Below are positions 34,927-43,254 of a stretch of DNA of 64,000 nucleotides, in pieces; positions within the stretch are counted from its first letter, which is position 1, and every line of letters begins with the position of its first letter. This stretch comes from CAVSXS01 sp963767715 (lineage in GTDB: Bacteria; Chloroflexota; Ktedonobacteria; Ktedonobacterales; Ktedonobacteraceae), in NCBI GenBank assembly GCA_963767715.1, contig CAVYFA010000007.1, positions 1-64,000 of the forward strand, given 5' to 3'. The notes under the pieces were generated by a model. That model had not been told where the DNA came from and did no database searches. It was given only the letters and a program-made list of their open reading frames with translations. A program made the translations under genes and the position numbers.

Positions 34927-35465
34927 TGCTTTCCCTCCTCATGCTGGTCACTCACGAAGCTTTCTGCAATGGCCGGGACGATATTCGCATACGCCGCGCA
35001 GCGGCACAGGTTTCCACTCATACGCTCGCGAATCTCGTCGTCGCTCAGCATGAAATGCTCGGCGTTCACATCGACGCTCGCTGCGCTCGGCCAGCCCGCC
35101 TCGACTTCGCGCAGCATGCCCACCGCAGAACAGATCTGCCCCGGAGTACAGTAGCCGCACTGGAAGGCGTCGTGCTCGATGAACGACCGCTGCAGCGGGT
35201 GCAGGTTTCCATTTTCGGCAAGCCCCTCGATCGTGACGATCTCGGCATCCTGATGCGCAACGGCGAGCGCGAGGCAGCTATTCACGCGCAGACCATCAAG
35301 CAGCACAGTACAGGCGCCGCACTGCCCGTGATCGCAGCCCTTCTTCGGACCGGTCAGCCCCAGGCGCTCGCGCAGGGCATCCAGGAGCGTCGTCCGTGTA
35401 TCGATGGTAAGCTGGCGCGCTGCCCCATTCACGCGCAGAGTGATGGAAATATCCACAGTTGGCAT
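34923..35465 (-). CDS. paoA: xanthine/aldehyde oxidoreductase 2Fe-2S subunit (PaoA/YagT-like)
   Basis: 180 residues with two iron-sulfur sites: CDHGQCGAC plus a later Cys (plant-ferredoxin type, about 44-64) and FQCGYCTPGQ with NLCRC (about 105-145). It starts MPTVDISITLRVNG with no Tat leader, unlike E. coli PaoA, so the complex is probably cytosolic. AAAGGAG is only two bases from the ATG at 35465; a GTG at 35456 would have better spacing. First gene of the operon. Confidence 0.9.
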   Translation of the reverse strand: MPTVDISITLRVNGAARQLTIDTRTTLLDALRERLGLTGPKKGCDHGQCGACTVLLDGLRVNSCLALAVAHQDAEIVTIEGLAENGNLHPLQRSFIEHDAFQCGYCTPGQICSAVGMLREVEAGWPSAASVDVNAEHFMLSDDEIRERMSGNLCRCAAYANIVPAIAESFVSDQHEEGKQ

Positions 35466-35651
35466 GGCTCCTTTCAGCGTGGCGTTGTCTGGAGTATATT
35501 CTTATAATGTTCACTAAAGAATTTGTTTGAAAAGTTAGAAACTGTTACTTATTGTAGATATTGGATGAAAAATATTAAAAAAAGATGATACATAAAATAC
35601 TGAGAAAAAAAAGGATGTCAGACACACTGATCTAGTATTTCTCTGGTGACA

Positions 35652-36265
35652 TCAATCAGGTACATGATTAGCTAGGTTGATGATTTTAAATATATCCTTC
35701 TCCTCCAAGGCTTCTAAATAAGTTATATTTAGCATATTTAATAGTGGAGAGACATTTTCTCTTATATCTATAACCTGAGAAGAACCTGCAATCACAAAGC
35801 GAATATAATCCTGAGCAAACCCCCATTGATTAGGGATCTGAGATGATAAAAAAGTGTATCTGTCCAATCTTTACCTAAACTAACTTCAATTTCATCTATA
35901 AGAAATATTAGTAGTGAATTTCTATAACTGTTATCAAAGACATTCAAAAACTCATCTATAATTTCGGAAAATTCATCTATAGGACATTCTTTTTGTCTGT
36001 TTTGAACGTAAGCATGTAATCTAGTTTTTCACAGTTCTATCTCAAAATGGATGCCTAGCATTTTTTTGTCATATAGAGGATAGAAGTACATATGAAGTGT
36101 ATGAAGAAAAAGATTATACACACCTCCGGTGAAGACTTTATAAGGCGTTGCAGGTCAATGAGAACAGGAATATAAATACAGGAGCCGGTTTTGTACAATT
36201 AGTTTGTCTAATAAAGACATATTTTAATGCTTCGAGGAGGCTACTCTTGCCAAATAGGCGACACA
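35652..36265 (-). pseudogene. relic of an AAA-type ATPase, second copy
   Basis: Pieces in different frames line up as one ATPase. At about 36262-36240 a Walker A remnant reads RLFGKSSLLEALKY. At about 36025-35875 the frame reads IDEFSEIIDEFLNVF, then LLIFLIDEIEVSLG (Walker B), WTDTLFYHLRSLING. At 35867-35652 the frame shifts to FVIAGSSQVIDI and LNITYLEALEEKDIFKIINL, the sensor and lid region. Several stops and shifts separate them. It resembles the ATPase at 37287-37919 in type, so this may be an older duplicate. Confidence 0.65.
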
Positions 36266-36839
36266 ATAACCATATGAGAATGACCTCCAAGATAACGAGA
36301 TCACGTGCTATAGCTTCAAGCTGATCGGAATCTTCCCACCATTTTCTCTAGGAGAGACTGGACTTCCATAATTAAATAGATTAACAAGATACTCCATCCA
36401 AAGTTCATGTAAACGAATACAATCACAGAAATAGTCCAAAGGTAATATGATAGCAATTCATCTCATTTAGGAAAATAGATAATACAGTATTTTTTCAGTT
36501 CAGTTAATGCTAGTTTAATAGTTTGCTTGCTTAAATCTGGGCAAATATCAGGAGTAGGCTAAACAATTATGAAGAGGCGGCTAGAGAACTAAGTATACTA
36601 TAGTTCGCATCACTAACATCTTTCCCACATATGTCTTGTTTACCTAATAAGGCAAAAAGATAATATAAGTAGAAGTAAGATGCTGTTGCTGGATAATACA
36701 CAAAATACTGAGATATCTTTTGTATGTATAATTTAGTAATGATAAAAGTAGTTAATAAAGATTTTTGTATGAGTAACTAAATATATGAAGAGAAAGAAAA
36801 GGATGGGCTATAATTATATGTGTAATAAAACTAAAAGAT

Positions 36840-37286
36840 TTAATAGGTGTATATATAAATAGATAAGTTGTATTAGACTTAGTATAATGTGGATACAATC
36901 TCTTAGATCTAAAGGTGGTAAGAATAGCTCTGATATTACCTGATACATAGGATTTTTGTGATGTCCACAAAAATAATTGAGTCGTGTTACGATAGGATGA
37001 ACACCTACAACAAGGAGAGAGAGACTATTAGTTTCTGCTGTAATCCTCTTAGTGAATAGATTAAGTTCATGTAGAGTTCTAAAGTGGCTTCATCCTCATC
37101 TGTATAGGGCACTATGTTTTCGATTTCATCTAAAAAGATGGCTAATATAGGATTATTGGTAACACTTCTAAGAAGCGACAACAGCTCTTTTACTGAAGTA
37201 TTAAATATGGTCTTTGAATTGTGTTTCCACACAATTGGTAGAGGAGAGCATACAATATCCGGATACTTAATTTTCGTGTAAATAGC
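36840..37286 (-). pseudogene. broken C-terminal half of the AAA-type ATPase
   Basis: The frame of the gene at 37287-37919 continues after an in-frame TGA (37287-37289): AIYTKIKYPDIVCSPLP, then a Walker B segment LLRSVTNNPILAIFLDEIEN and MNLIYSLRGLQQKLIV. Near 37012 the frame shifts again, and the next piece reads VVGVHPIVTRLNYF and QVISELFLPPLDLRDC, a plausible sensor region. The TGA stands where a Trp codon (TGG) would fit. Confidence 0.7.
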
Positions 37287-37919
37287 TCAACTTGTTAAAA
37301 TAGTATTATAAATGCGATCTAATCTATCATTTTTGTTCAAATAGACATAGGCAGCAGGAAACTTCGATAACTTCTGGAGCCTCTGTAAAACAGAACTCTT
37401 ACCCATTTTTTGCAGACCGAACAAACCTAAATTCTGACTAAGCCGTAGTGCGTTCAGTAACTCTTCAGTTAGACTTTCACGACCGAAGAAGCTAAACACA
37501 TCAGATACAGGAACTCGTATATCATAAGGATTAAATTCTTTCCCTAAATGCTTTTCAATATAAACGCTAAGTGTTTGACGCTCTCTCTTTAGTGCAACGC
37601 CTTCTTTTATTAGGGGCTCTTCAATTGGAAGAAACACAAATCGGTCATTCTCTTCTGCACGCAATCCTCCTATTGCAAACCATCCACTACTCTTTGGCGG
37701 TTGATTGATAATGACAAGTGCACAGTCAGTATATGCTCTAGCTTCATTAAATATAGACTGCACAGTACTTTGATCGAGAGGATCATCGAACAAGATGCGT
37801 ATATATAGCCCCTTCGGAAAATACTCGCGCCAGATCGAGGTTTTCGCAACAGCAATGAAACTGACACGTTCAAATGTTGTCTTAAATTCAAAGCCTGCCT
37901 CTTTAAGAAATCGTTGCAC
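37287..37919 (-). CDS. AAA-type ATPase, N-terminal fragment
   Basis: 210 residues ending in an in-frame TGA. The first 130 residues (EAGFEFKTTFERVSFIAVAK, then YIRILFDDPLDQ and CALVIINQPPKSSGW) form a mixed alpha/beta domain I do not recognise. Then follows the ATPase start: FFGRESLTEELLNALRLSQN, Walker A GLQKMGKSS (about 165-173). Walker B lies beyond the stop (36840-37286). The frame reads openly back across the start into PRNLLIRLQSVQRFL, overlapping the upstream kinase-like frame; one base in a CCC run near 37950 would fuse them. It may thus be the ATPase end of a receiver-kinase-ATPase protein. Confidence 0.65.
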   Translation of the reverse strand: MQRFLKEAGFEFKTTFERVSFIAVAKTSIWREYFPKGLYIRILFDDPLDQSTVQSIFNEARAYTDCALVIINQPPKSSGWFAIGGLRAEENDRFVFLPIEEPLIKEGVALKRERQTLSVYIEKHLGKEFNPYDIRVPVSDVFSFFGRESLTEELLNALRLSQNLGLFGLQKMGKSSVLQRLQKLSKFPAAYVYLNKNDRLDRIYNTILTS

Positions 37920-38679
37920 AGACTGAAGCCTTATAAGAAGATTTCGTGGGTTTTCGGCAGATCGAATCTGCTATTTCTAAATCAGGATCAAGTCGGATAG
38001 CTTGCCTATACACTTCTAATTTCTTCAATCCTAGTCGATCGGTAAGGAGACTGGCACACAGTAAGGCATGTTCGCGCTGCCTCACAGGCAGATCCCGGAA
38101 GCGAAAAGTGTTCATAGCGTGGTAGAGGAGCGCAATATAATACTCATCGATACCGTCACTTGGGTTCTGGTTCACGAGCTTACGCGCTAATTTACGCAGG
38201 TATATTACAATGGCGAAGGTCTTGGCTAAGGCGCTATTCTCTGTTGGGAAGTTGTCTGCTAACTGCTCCAGTTGGCTGAAGTGTTCAATGCTGCATAATA
38301 CCTTCTCCATTTTCAGTCGCTCTTCCAGCGTAGCCTCCTCCGCAGCCAGTAACTGAAAGCGCACGACCGAATCCAGGTAAGAGACATCGCGCAAGATATG
38401 GCCTCGACCAGTTCGCAAGAAGTCAATCAGCCATATATTGCCGGTGTTATCTACGAGCAGATTATGTTCATTGAAGTCACCATGCGTCGTACAGATATAC
38501 GTGGGGCGCGCAAGAGATCGATCGATCGTAGCAAGCACAGGATTTGTAAAGGCGCGTTTGCCCCTCAAGGATTTAAAATAGAGCTTCTCTTTGCCATGTA
38601 CAGATTCCGCGAGGTCAGAGAGCCCACGCGCCAGCTTCTCCGGGGTGACATTGAGCAACCGCTGGTAATCCTCGGTCAA
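37903..38679 (-). CDS. C-lobe of a phosphotransferase/kinase-like domain (frameshifted from 38676-39632)
   Basis: 258 residues beginning at a TTG within the end of the previous frame. The catalytic loop THGDFNEHNLLVD and the metal motif WLIDF (HGDxxxxN and D, as in aminoglycoside phosphotransferase-like kinases) are at about residues 93-115, then a helical C-lobe. The matching N-lobe is in the upstream frame, so this is one protein broken by a missing base in the AATTGACC stretch near 38680. From memory it resembles the 'ternary complex associated domain 9' group of predicted kinases from bacterial conflict systems; I could not check this name. The target is unknown. Confidence 0.7.
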   Translation of the reverse strand: MTEDYQRLLNVTPEKLARGLSDLAESVHGKEKLYFKSLRGKRAFTNPVLATIDRSLARPTYICTTHGDFNEHNLLVDNTGNIWLIDFLRTGRGHILRDVSYLDSVVRFQLLAAEEATLEERLKMEKVLCSIEHFSQLEQLADNFPTENSALAKTFAIVIYLRKLARKLVNQNPSDGIDEYYIALLYHAMNTFRFRDLPVRQREHALLCASLLTDRLGLKKLEVYRQAIRLDPDLEIADSICRKPTKSSYKASVCATIS

Positions 38680-39632
38680 TTATGAGGCCGTAGCCTCCCG
38701 GGGCTGGCATACCAGGATCCACATGTGTCCCCAAAAAGCCGCTCCAGGGCGGTCTCAACCTGTGGCACTGTCGCATGGCGATAGAAGCTGCCGAAATCCT
38801 CTAGATTATCATTAGCGGCACCGATAAATGAATAGATAATGCCGCCAAGGTGCGAAGTACGCCGTACATCGAGAATAGTAGTATTTCGTCCACCCCCAAT
38901 AAAGGGCTGAATGTATTGCTTGTAGTTGCTATACTCCTCATCGATTTGCTGTATGTTACCGAACTTGACAACTACCGTTCGTCCACCTCCGGTGCTATAG
39001 AAAGGCTGCACCCGCAGTACGCCGGTACCACTGTGACCTGGCGCCATTGGCTGTACCATAACACTCTCAGCTCGATGAAACAGGCGGCAAAGCAAATCTT
39101 CCAATTCAATGGCTAAGAGGCTTTGAAAGGCCGCATCCCTGCCATCGCTCACCCTCCCCATTTCAAAATCACCTATGACCTGCTCAGGTCCGCTTACTTC
39201 TTGCCAGAGAATATCAAGAGAGAGGTTAACGTCCACCTTTTCAGAAAATACCTGCCGCACAGTCTCTAAAAATAACTGGTTATCGAAATCCTCTTTTGAG
39301 AGAAAATCAACCACCTTGTACTTTCTAAAAGATGTGCGCATATGTTCTTTGGTGCCAAAAGCAGAAAGCATAATAACTTTTGTGGCTACGCACAGACCTC
39401 GCTCGAATAATTCCTCCAATAGATCTATTCCCTCTACATTGCTTCGATCTGTATGAACCAGGCGAATATCTAGCACCAGTACGTGGTAGAAAGATTCGCT
39501 TGCGAGCTCTAGAGCCTCTTTCGCTCTAGATACCGCATCGACATGAAATCCGCTCCGCTTTAGTGTCTCGACTAACTCTTTCCTCCATTGCTCCTCATCG
39601 TCCACGATCAAAATACGCCCTTGCCTGTTCAT
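38676..39632 (-). CDS. response-regulator receiver fused to a kinase-like N-lobe
   Basis: 318 residues. Residues 1-130 are a complete receiver domain: acidic pair in LIVDDEEQW, phosphoacceptor Asp in VLVLDIRLV, Ser in VIMLSAFG and Lys in FLSKEDF. After a linker, residues about 175-310 give the N-lobe of a kinase-like domain (MAPGHSGTGVLRVQPFYSTG, then TVVVKFGN with the Lys that would bind ATP and YIQPFIGGGRNTTILD). The frame stops in the middle of the domain, which continues at 37903-38679. The ATG overlaps the stop of the preceding pseudo-receiver gene by four bases. Phosphorylation of the receiver probably controls the kinase-like part. Confidence 0.78.
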   Translation of the reverse strand: MNRQGRILIVDDEEQWRKELVETLKRSGFHVDAVSRAKEALELASESFYHVLVLDIRLVHTDRSNVEGIDLLEELFERGLCVATKVIMLSAFGTKEHMRTSFRKYKVVDFLSKEDFDNQLFLETVRQVFSEKVDVNLSLDILWQEVSGPEQVIGDFEMGRVSDGRDAAFQSLLAIELEDLLCRLFHRAESVMVQPMAPGHSGTGVLRVQPFYSTGGGRTVVVKFGNIQQIDEEYSNYKQYIQPFIGGGRNTTILDVRRTSHLGGIIYSFIGAANDNLEDFGSFYRHATVPQVETALERLFGDTCGSWYASPGRLRPHN

Positions 39633-40057
39633 GCTACGCTGCTGCTTTCTACTACTCGAACACGGTTATAAGTTTCAGTAGCCTCTAATGCCTGATTGAC
39701 AAAATGAACTACATCAGCAGGATTACTCGGCTTATCAGCAATATCATCGACGCCTTGCAAGAATAAAGAACGCATCACCTGCCAGGGCAGAGAAACGCAA
39801 AGTACCACGAGATGATGCTTACGGGTTAATATCTGCGCGATCAACTGTTGTTCTTCTGACCGGATACTAACGCAGCCTAGAACAACCAGGTCGGGATCTT
39901 CACCTTTCAGGCAATCCAGAAGGGGAAGGTAAGTATAGGTATCAAGAGTACAAACTGTAAAGCCGGCAGACTGTAAGGCACGAGCAAAGGCCTCTCGCCA
40001 GTGCAACTGCCGCTCAATCAACAAGATACGTGTACCACTATTCGAATGAGACTTCAT
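39629..40057 (-). CDS. pseudo-receiver domain protein
   Basis: 142 residues with the size and fold pattern of a receiver domain (RILLIERQLHWREAFARALQ, LVVLGC, HHLVVLCVSLPW, DIADKPSNPADV). The acidic pair is replaced by ER, and the phosphoacceptor Asp at the end of strand 3 is Gly (VVLGC). The conserved Lys (ADKPS) remains. It therefore cannot be phosphorylated in the usual way and may sense by binding or act as a docking module. Its start lies inside the 3' end of the histidine kinase gene (20 bases overlap) and its stop overlaps the next start by four bases. Confidence 0.75.
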   Translation of the reverse strand: MKSHSNSGTRILLIERQLHWREAFARALQSAGFTVCTLDTYTYLPLLDCLKGEDPDLVVLGCVSIRSEEQQLIAQILTRKHHLVVLCVSLPWQVMRSLFLQGVDDIADKPSNPADVVHFVNQALEATETYNRVRVVESSSVA

Positions 40058-41813
40058 GATCCTGCCTTTCTGCTCGGGGTAAGAGCAAGGTAAAGGTTGT
40101 ACCCTGGCCTTCCTGGCTTTTCACAGTCAAATCTCCCTGATTTCTGAGCGCATTGGTGCGAGCGCTCCAAAGGCCAAAGCCCGAACTCCCTTTCGTAGAG
40201 TAAAACAGGTCAAAGATTTTAGATTGACTCTCCTCGGGAATACCTGGCCCTGTATCGATAACGTCAAAAGCCACAAATCGGCCGGCGTTGGAGGCTCTCA
40301 GCGTGATCTTGCCCCCTCCGGCCATGGCATCGATAGCGTTGGTTATGAGATTGCGTAGAATATCCACAACCAGGCTATGTATGCATCGAACATCAGCTAC
40401 ATCATCATCAATATCCAGGCATATTAGAATGTCGGGCGGCAACGAAGTACTATCCAGCGCCTCTTCAAGTAATACTCTGGCTGCTATAACGACTTGCTCA
40501 CTGGTAATCACTTCGCCTGTTCGCACCAACGCTTGTTTTAACTCCTTGCTTAAGTTTAATACCGCGCCTGCCGCATGAACGACGTTATCCAATTTTTCAC
40601 TGACAAACGGACTTGTCACTTCTAACGTCTTAAGCTCCGACCGAATATCGTTAACGTATGACCTGACCAGTCCTAGATCATTGCCCCAACGATGGGTTAA
40701 TTCGAAGGCTATCTGGCCAATCGAACTCATTACCTCTGCGGATACGGCGCGCTGTTCAAACTCTTGACGTTCTTGCACTGTTTCTAAACGATAAATCGTA
40801 CTGGCCAGTTGCTGAGCTAACCCCTCCAGGAAGTGAACATCCGCACCTCGAAAATGCCCCACCGCTCTATGGCTGAGGCCGAGATTACCATAATATCGTT
40901 CATTGAACATGATGGGCGTGATCACGAGCGAACGGACTGTTGGATCAGATAGCTTTGCCGGGACACCATCAAGGGGAGACCTGGCGCTATCGTAGATCAC
41001 TATTGTGCGTCGCTCCCGAGCAACCTGTCCATTGATCCCCTCATCCAATTTCATGCGTGGAAAGGGAGGAGCGTATTCATGATATGAAGCGCGTTTTATG
41101 ACCAGTCCGTGGGTCTCGCCTTCGTAGCTGCGAATCACTATCTGACCATTAGAATACTCTTCAGCTATCTTGAGTATGATAGTATACGATTGTTCGAGCT
41201 GGCTCAATTCACTGATTTTAGCAAGTTCTTGCCCGGCCTGATACAATAACCTGAACCGTCGTGCCTCCTTATTGGCTTGCTCGTAGCTTTCAGCGTTTTG
41301 CAATGCGATAACAGCCAGATCCCCCAGCCCTTTCAGTAGCCTCTCATCACTTTCATTGAAGCCGTGCGGATTAGGACTTTCGACATTCAGCACTCCTCGT
41401 ATCTCATCACCTGCCAGCATCGGTACCGCCAGCTCAAAACACATTTTGTTTTCCGGATCGAATTCGACGTACATCTCTTTCCACGGGGGTTGAGATAGAT
41501 CCGCATTGACCAACTGCTTCTTTTTTGCTGCATACCCTGCGATTCCCTCCTCCAAACTTATGTGTACGCCCTTTTTGTCCACTGATAAGCCGTGATTGGC
41601 TACTACCCACAAATCATTCAGATCGGGGTCATAGCGCAAGAGCGCTCCCACGCTGGAGTGAGTCAATTCCAGCGCCTTCTCTAGGATGAGGTCAAAGACG
41701 TGAGTCAGGATCGAGCTGGCCGGTAATCTCTTTACTGATCTCATTGAGAACTTGAGCCTCCGCAGCCAGGCGTTTCTCCCGCTCGTAGGCCTGCGCATTT
41801 TGCAGCGCAACAA
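40038..41813 (-). CDS. GAF-GAF-histidine kinase, C-terminal part of the split sensor
   Basis: The first 35 residues up to about 41710 are out of frame with the family; the real sequence starts at LTHVFDLILEKALEL. Two GAF domains follow (about 36-190 and 200-365), then a histidine kinase: H-box IAFELTHRWGNDLG, N-box LRNLITNAIDAM, G1 VIDTGPGIP, F-box IFDLFYSTK, G2 GFGLWSAR. It continues the protein of the two preceding frames after a +1 frameshift near 41700. The intact kinase (44302 to 40038) would have about 1420 residues with seven GAF domains and no membrane helix, a cytosolic sensor. Confidence 0.8.
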   Translation of the reverse strand: MLRCKMRRPTSGRNAWLRRLKFSMRSVKRLPASSILTHVFDLILEKALELTHSSVGALLRYDPDLNDLWVVANHGLSVDKKGVHISLEEGIAGYAAKKKQLVNADLSQPPWKEMYVEFDPENKMCFELAVPMLAGDEIRGVLNVESPNPHGFNESDERLLKGLGDLAVIALQNAESYEQANKEARRFRLLYQAGQELAKISELSQLEQSYTIILKIAEEYSNGQIVIRSYEGETHGLVIKRASYHEYAPPFPRMKLDEGINGQVARERRTIVIYDSARSPLDGVPAKLSDPTVRSLVITPIMFNERYYGNLGLSHRAVGHFRGADVHFLEGLAQQLASTIYRLETVQERQEFEQRAVSAEVMSSIGQIAFELTHRWGNDLGLVRSYVNDIRSELKTLEVTSPFVSEKLDNVVHAAGAVLNLSKELKQALVRTGEVITSEQVVIAARVLLEEALDSTSLPPDILICLDIDDDVADVRCIHSLVVDILRNLITNAIDAMAGGGKITLRASNAGRFVAFDVIDTGPGIPEESQSKIFDLFYSTKGSSGFGLWSARTNALRNQGDLTVKSQEGQGTTFTLLLPRAERQDHEVSFE

Positions 41814-43254
41814 CAGCCAGGGAGGCCAGTCCCGTCAGTAAACGCTCATCACGCTTGCTAAAGTTGTTAGGGGTAGGGCTCTCGACGTTGAGTACTCCGA
41901 GTAGCTCCTCCCCGGCCAGCATCGGTACCGCCAGTTCGGAGCATGCCCCAGGGAAAAATTCCAGATAAATTTCTTTCCAGGGCTGTTGAGTTATATCTAC
42001 ATTGAGCATCTGCTTACTTCTGGCCACATGCCCTACAACTCCCTGACCAAAGTTTTGCCGCCGGCCTTTCTTGTCCTCTGCCACCCCTCGCTCAGCAGCC
42101 ATCCATAAGTCATGCTGATTGGGGTCATAAAGCATCAGATTACCAAGGTTGGAATGAGTCAATTCCAGGGCCTTCTCCAGAATGAGGTCAAAGACATGCT
42201 TGATGTCAAGCTGGCTGGTGATCTCCTTGCTAATCTCATTCAGCACTTGAGCTTCCGCGACAAGTCGTTTCTCTCGCTCGTAAGCCCTCGCGTTCTTAAT
42301 TGCCAGCACAGCTTGCCCGGCTAAAGTAAGCAGAAAATCCTCATCCTCCTGGCGGTATGCGCACTCTTTCACGCTCTCAAAATTGAGTACGCCAACCACC
42401 TCACCGCCATCAAGCATCGGTACATCCAGTTCAGAAATCGTTTTATCAAAAGTTGGAATGTAGATATCGCGCCACTGCGGATCAAGGTGTACATTGTCCA
42501 CCCTGACAGGCTTTTTCTGCTCTAATACCCAGCGTGTAATGCCTCTAGTCGCCTGCAATGGGATAGCAAATGCATCACGCGATTCAGTATAATAACCAAT
42601 CGAGGCAGCAGTCATCAGAGTCTGAGTTCCGGTATCGTAAAGCAAAATCGAGGCTGCCTCAGCAGGTACACGTTCATGGCCCAGTTTAAGAAGAGTGTTT
42701 AAAACGGGGATCAACTCTAGATTACGGCTAAGCTCGCGATCAATATTTTGTAAAATTTCCAATTCGCGAACACGCCGCTGGATTAAGGTGCCAAACGCTC
42801 GTGCGTTCTTGATCGCAACGGCGGCAAAGTGAGCCAATCCATCGATGAAAAGCTTCTGAGTGGCATCGAAGCGTTGTGGCTGGCGAAAATTGACGAACAA
42901 CACCCCCACCGGCTCGTCCCCAATGAGCAATGGTAGGGCCGCTACAGAGCAGACCTTCTCACGTTGCCCAAAACTTTCCTTACGAATGGAGGAGTTACCA
43001 TACAGTTTGGTGTAAAAAATAGTGTTATTTTTGGCAAAGATAGGTTCCCTACGTTGCAGCATTAGCGACATCGTATGGCCAGATTGAATAAGGAGACATA
43101 GCCTGGAGTGTCGAACCAAGCAGGGTGCCGGTAATAATTGGAGACTGTACAAAGCGCCGAAGAGCCTGGTCATAAGGATAGAGAACAACAATATCAGCCT
43201 TCGCGGCATCCTGGATTTTATCAACAGTTGCCTGCAGTGCCCGTTCCGAGTCAA
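41692..43254 (-). CDS. GAF-domain middle part of the split sensor
   Basis: 520 residues; those before about 43060 are out of frame. The real part holds the end of one GAF domain (CSVAALPLLIGDEPVGVLFV) and two more, each joined by nearly the same helix (EREKRLVAEAQVLNEISKEI and EREKRLAAEAQVLNEISKEI), so these GAF units arose by duplication. The repeated core reads SELDVPMLDGGEVVGVLNFE and SELAVPMLAGEELLGVLNVE. It ends at TGQLD and then runs to a stop, while LTHVFDL continues in the next frame. No ligand can be inferred. Confidence 0.78.
   Translation of the reverse strand: MTRNGHCRQLLIKSRMPRRLILLFSILMTRLFGALYSLQLLPAPCLVRHSRLCLLIQSGHTMSLMLQRREPIFAKNNTIFYTKLYGNSSIRKESFGQREKVCSVAALPLLIGDEPVGVLFVNFRQPQRFDATQKLFIDGLAHFAAVAIKNARAFGTLIQRRVRELEILQNIDRELSRNLELIPVLNTLLKLGHERVPAEAASILLYDTGTQTLMTAASIGYYTESRDAFAIPLQATRGITRWVLEQKKPVRVDNVHLDPQWRDIYIPTFDKTISELDVPMLDGGEVVGVLNFESVKECAYRQEDEDFLLTLAGQAVLAIKNARAYEREKRLVAEAQVLNEISKEITSQLDIKHVFDLILEKALELTHSNLGNLMLYDPNQHDLWMAAERGVAEDKKGRRQNFGQGVVGHVARSKQMLNVDITQQPWKEIYLEFFPGACSELAVPMLAGEELLGVLNVESPTPNNFSKRDERLLTGLASLAVVALQNAQAYEREKRLAAEAQVLNEISKEITGQLDPDSRL

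Larger units (their letters stand above)
35516..37286. other. AT-rich island with decayed coding sequence
   Basis: From about 35516 the base composition drops to clearly AT-rich and stays so to about 37900. Only short frames remain and stop codons are dense. The recognisable content is two ATPase relics on the minus strand (35652-36265 and 36840-37286). No integrase, transposase, terminal repeat or tRNA was seen at its edges. About 36270-36840 holds nothing I can name. Confidence 0.7.

Noticed and set aside
35516..37286. AT-rich island as a prophage or integrative element
   Set aside because: No integrase, transposase, attachment repeat or phage gene was seen; the only content is ATPase relics continuing the upstream operon.
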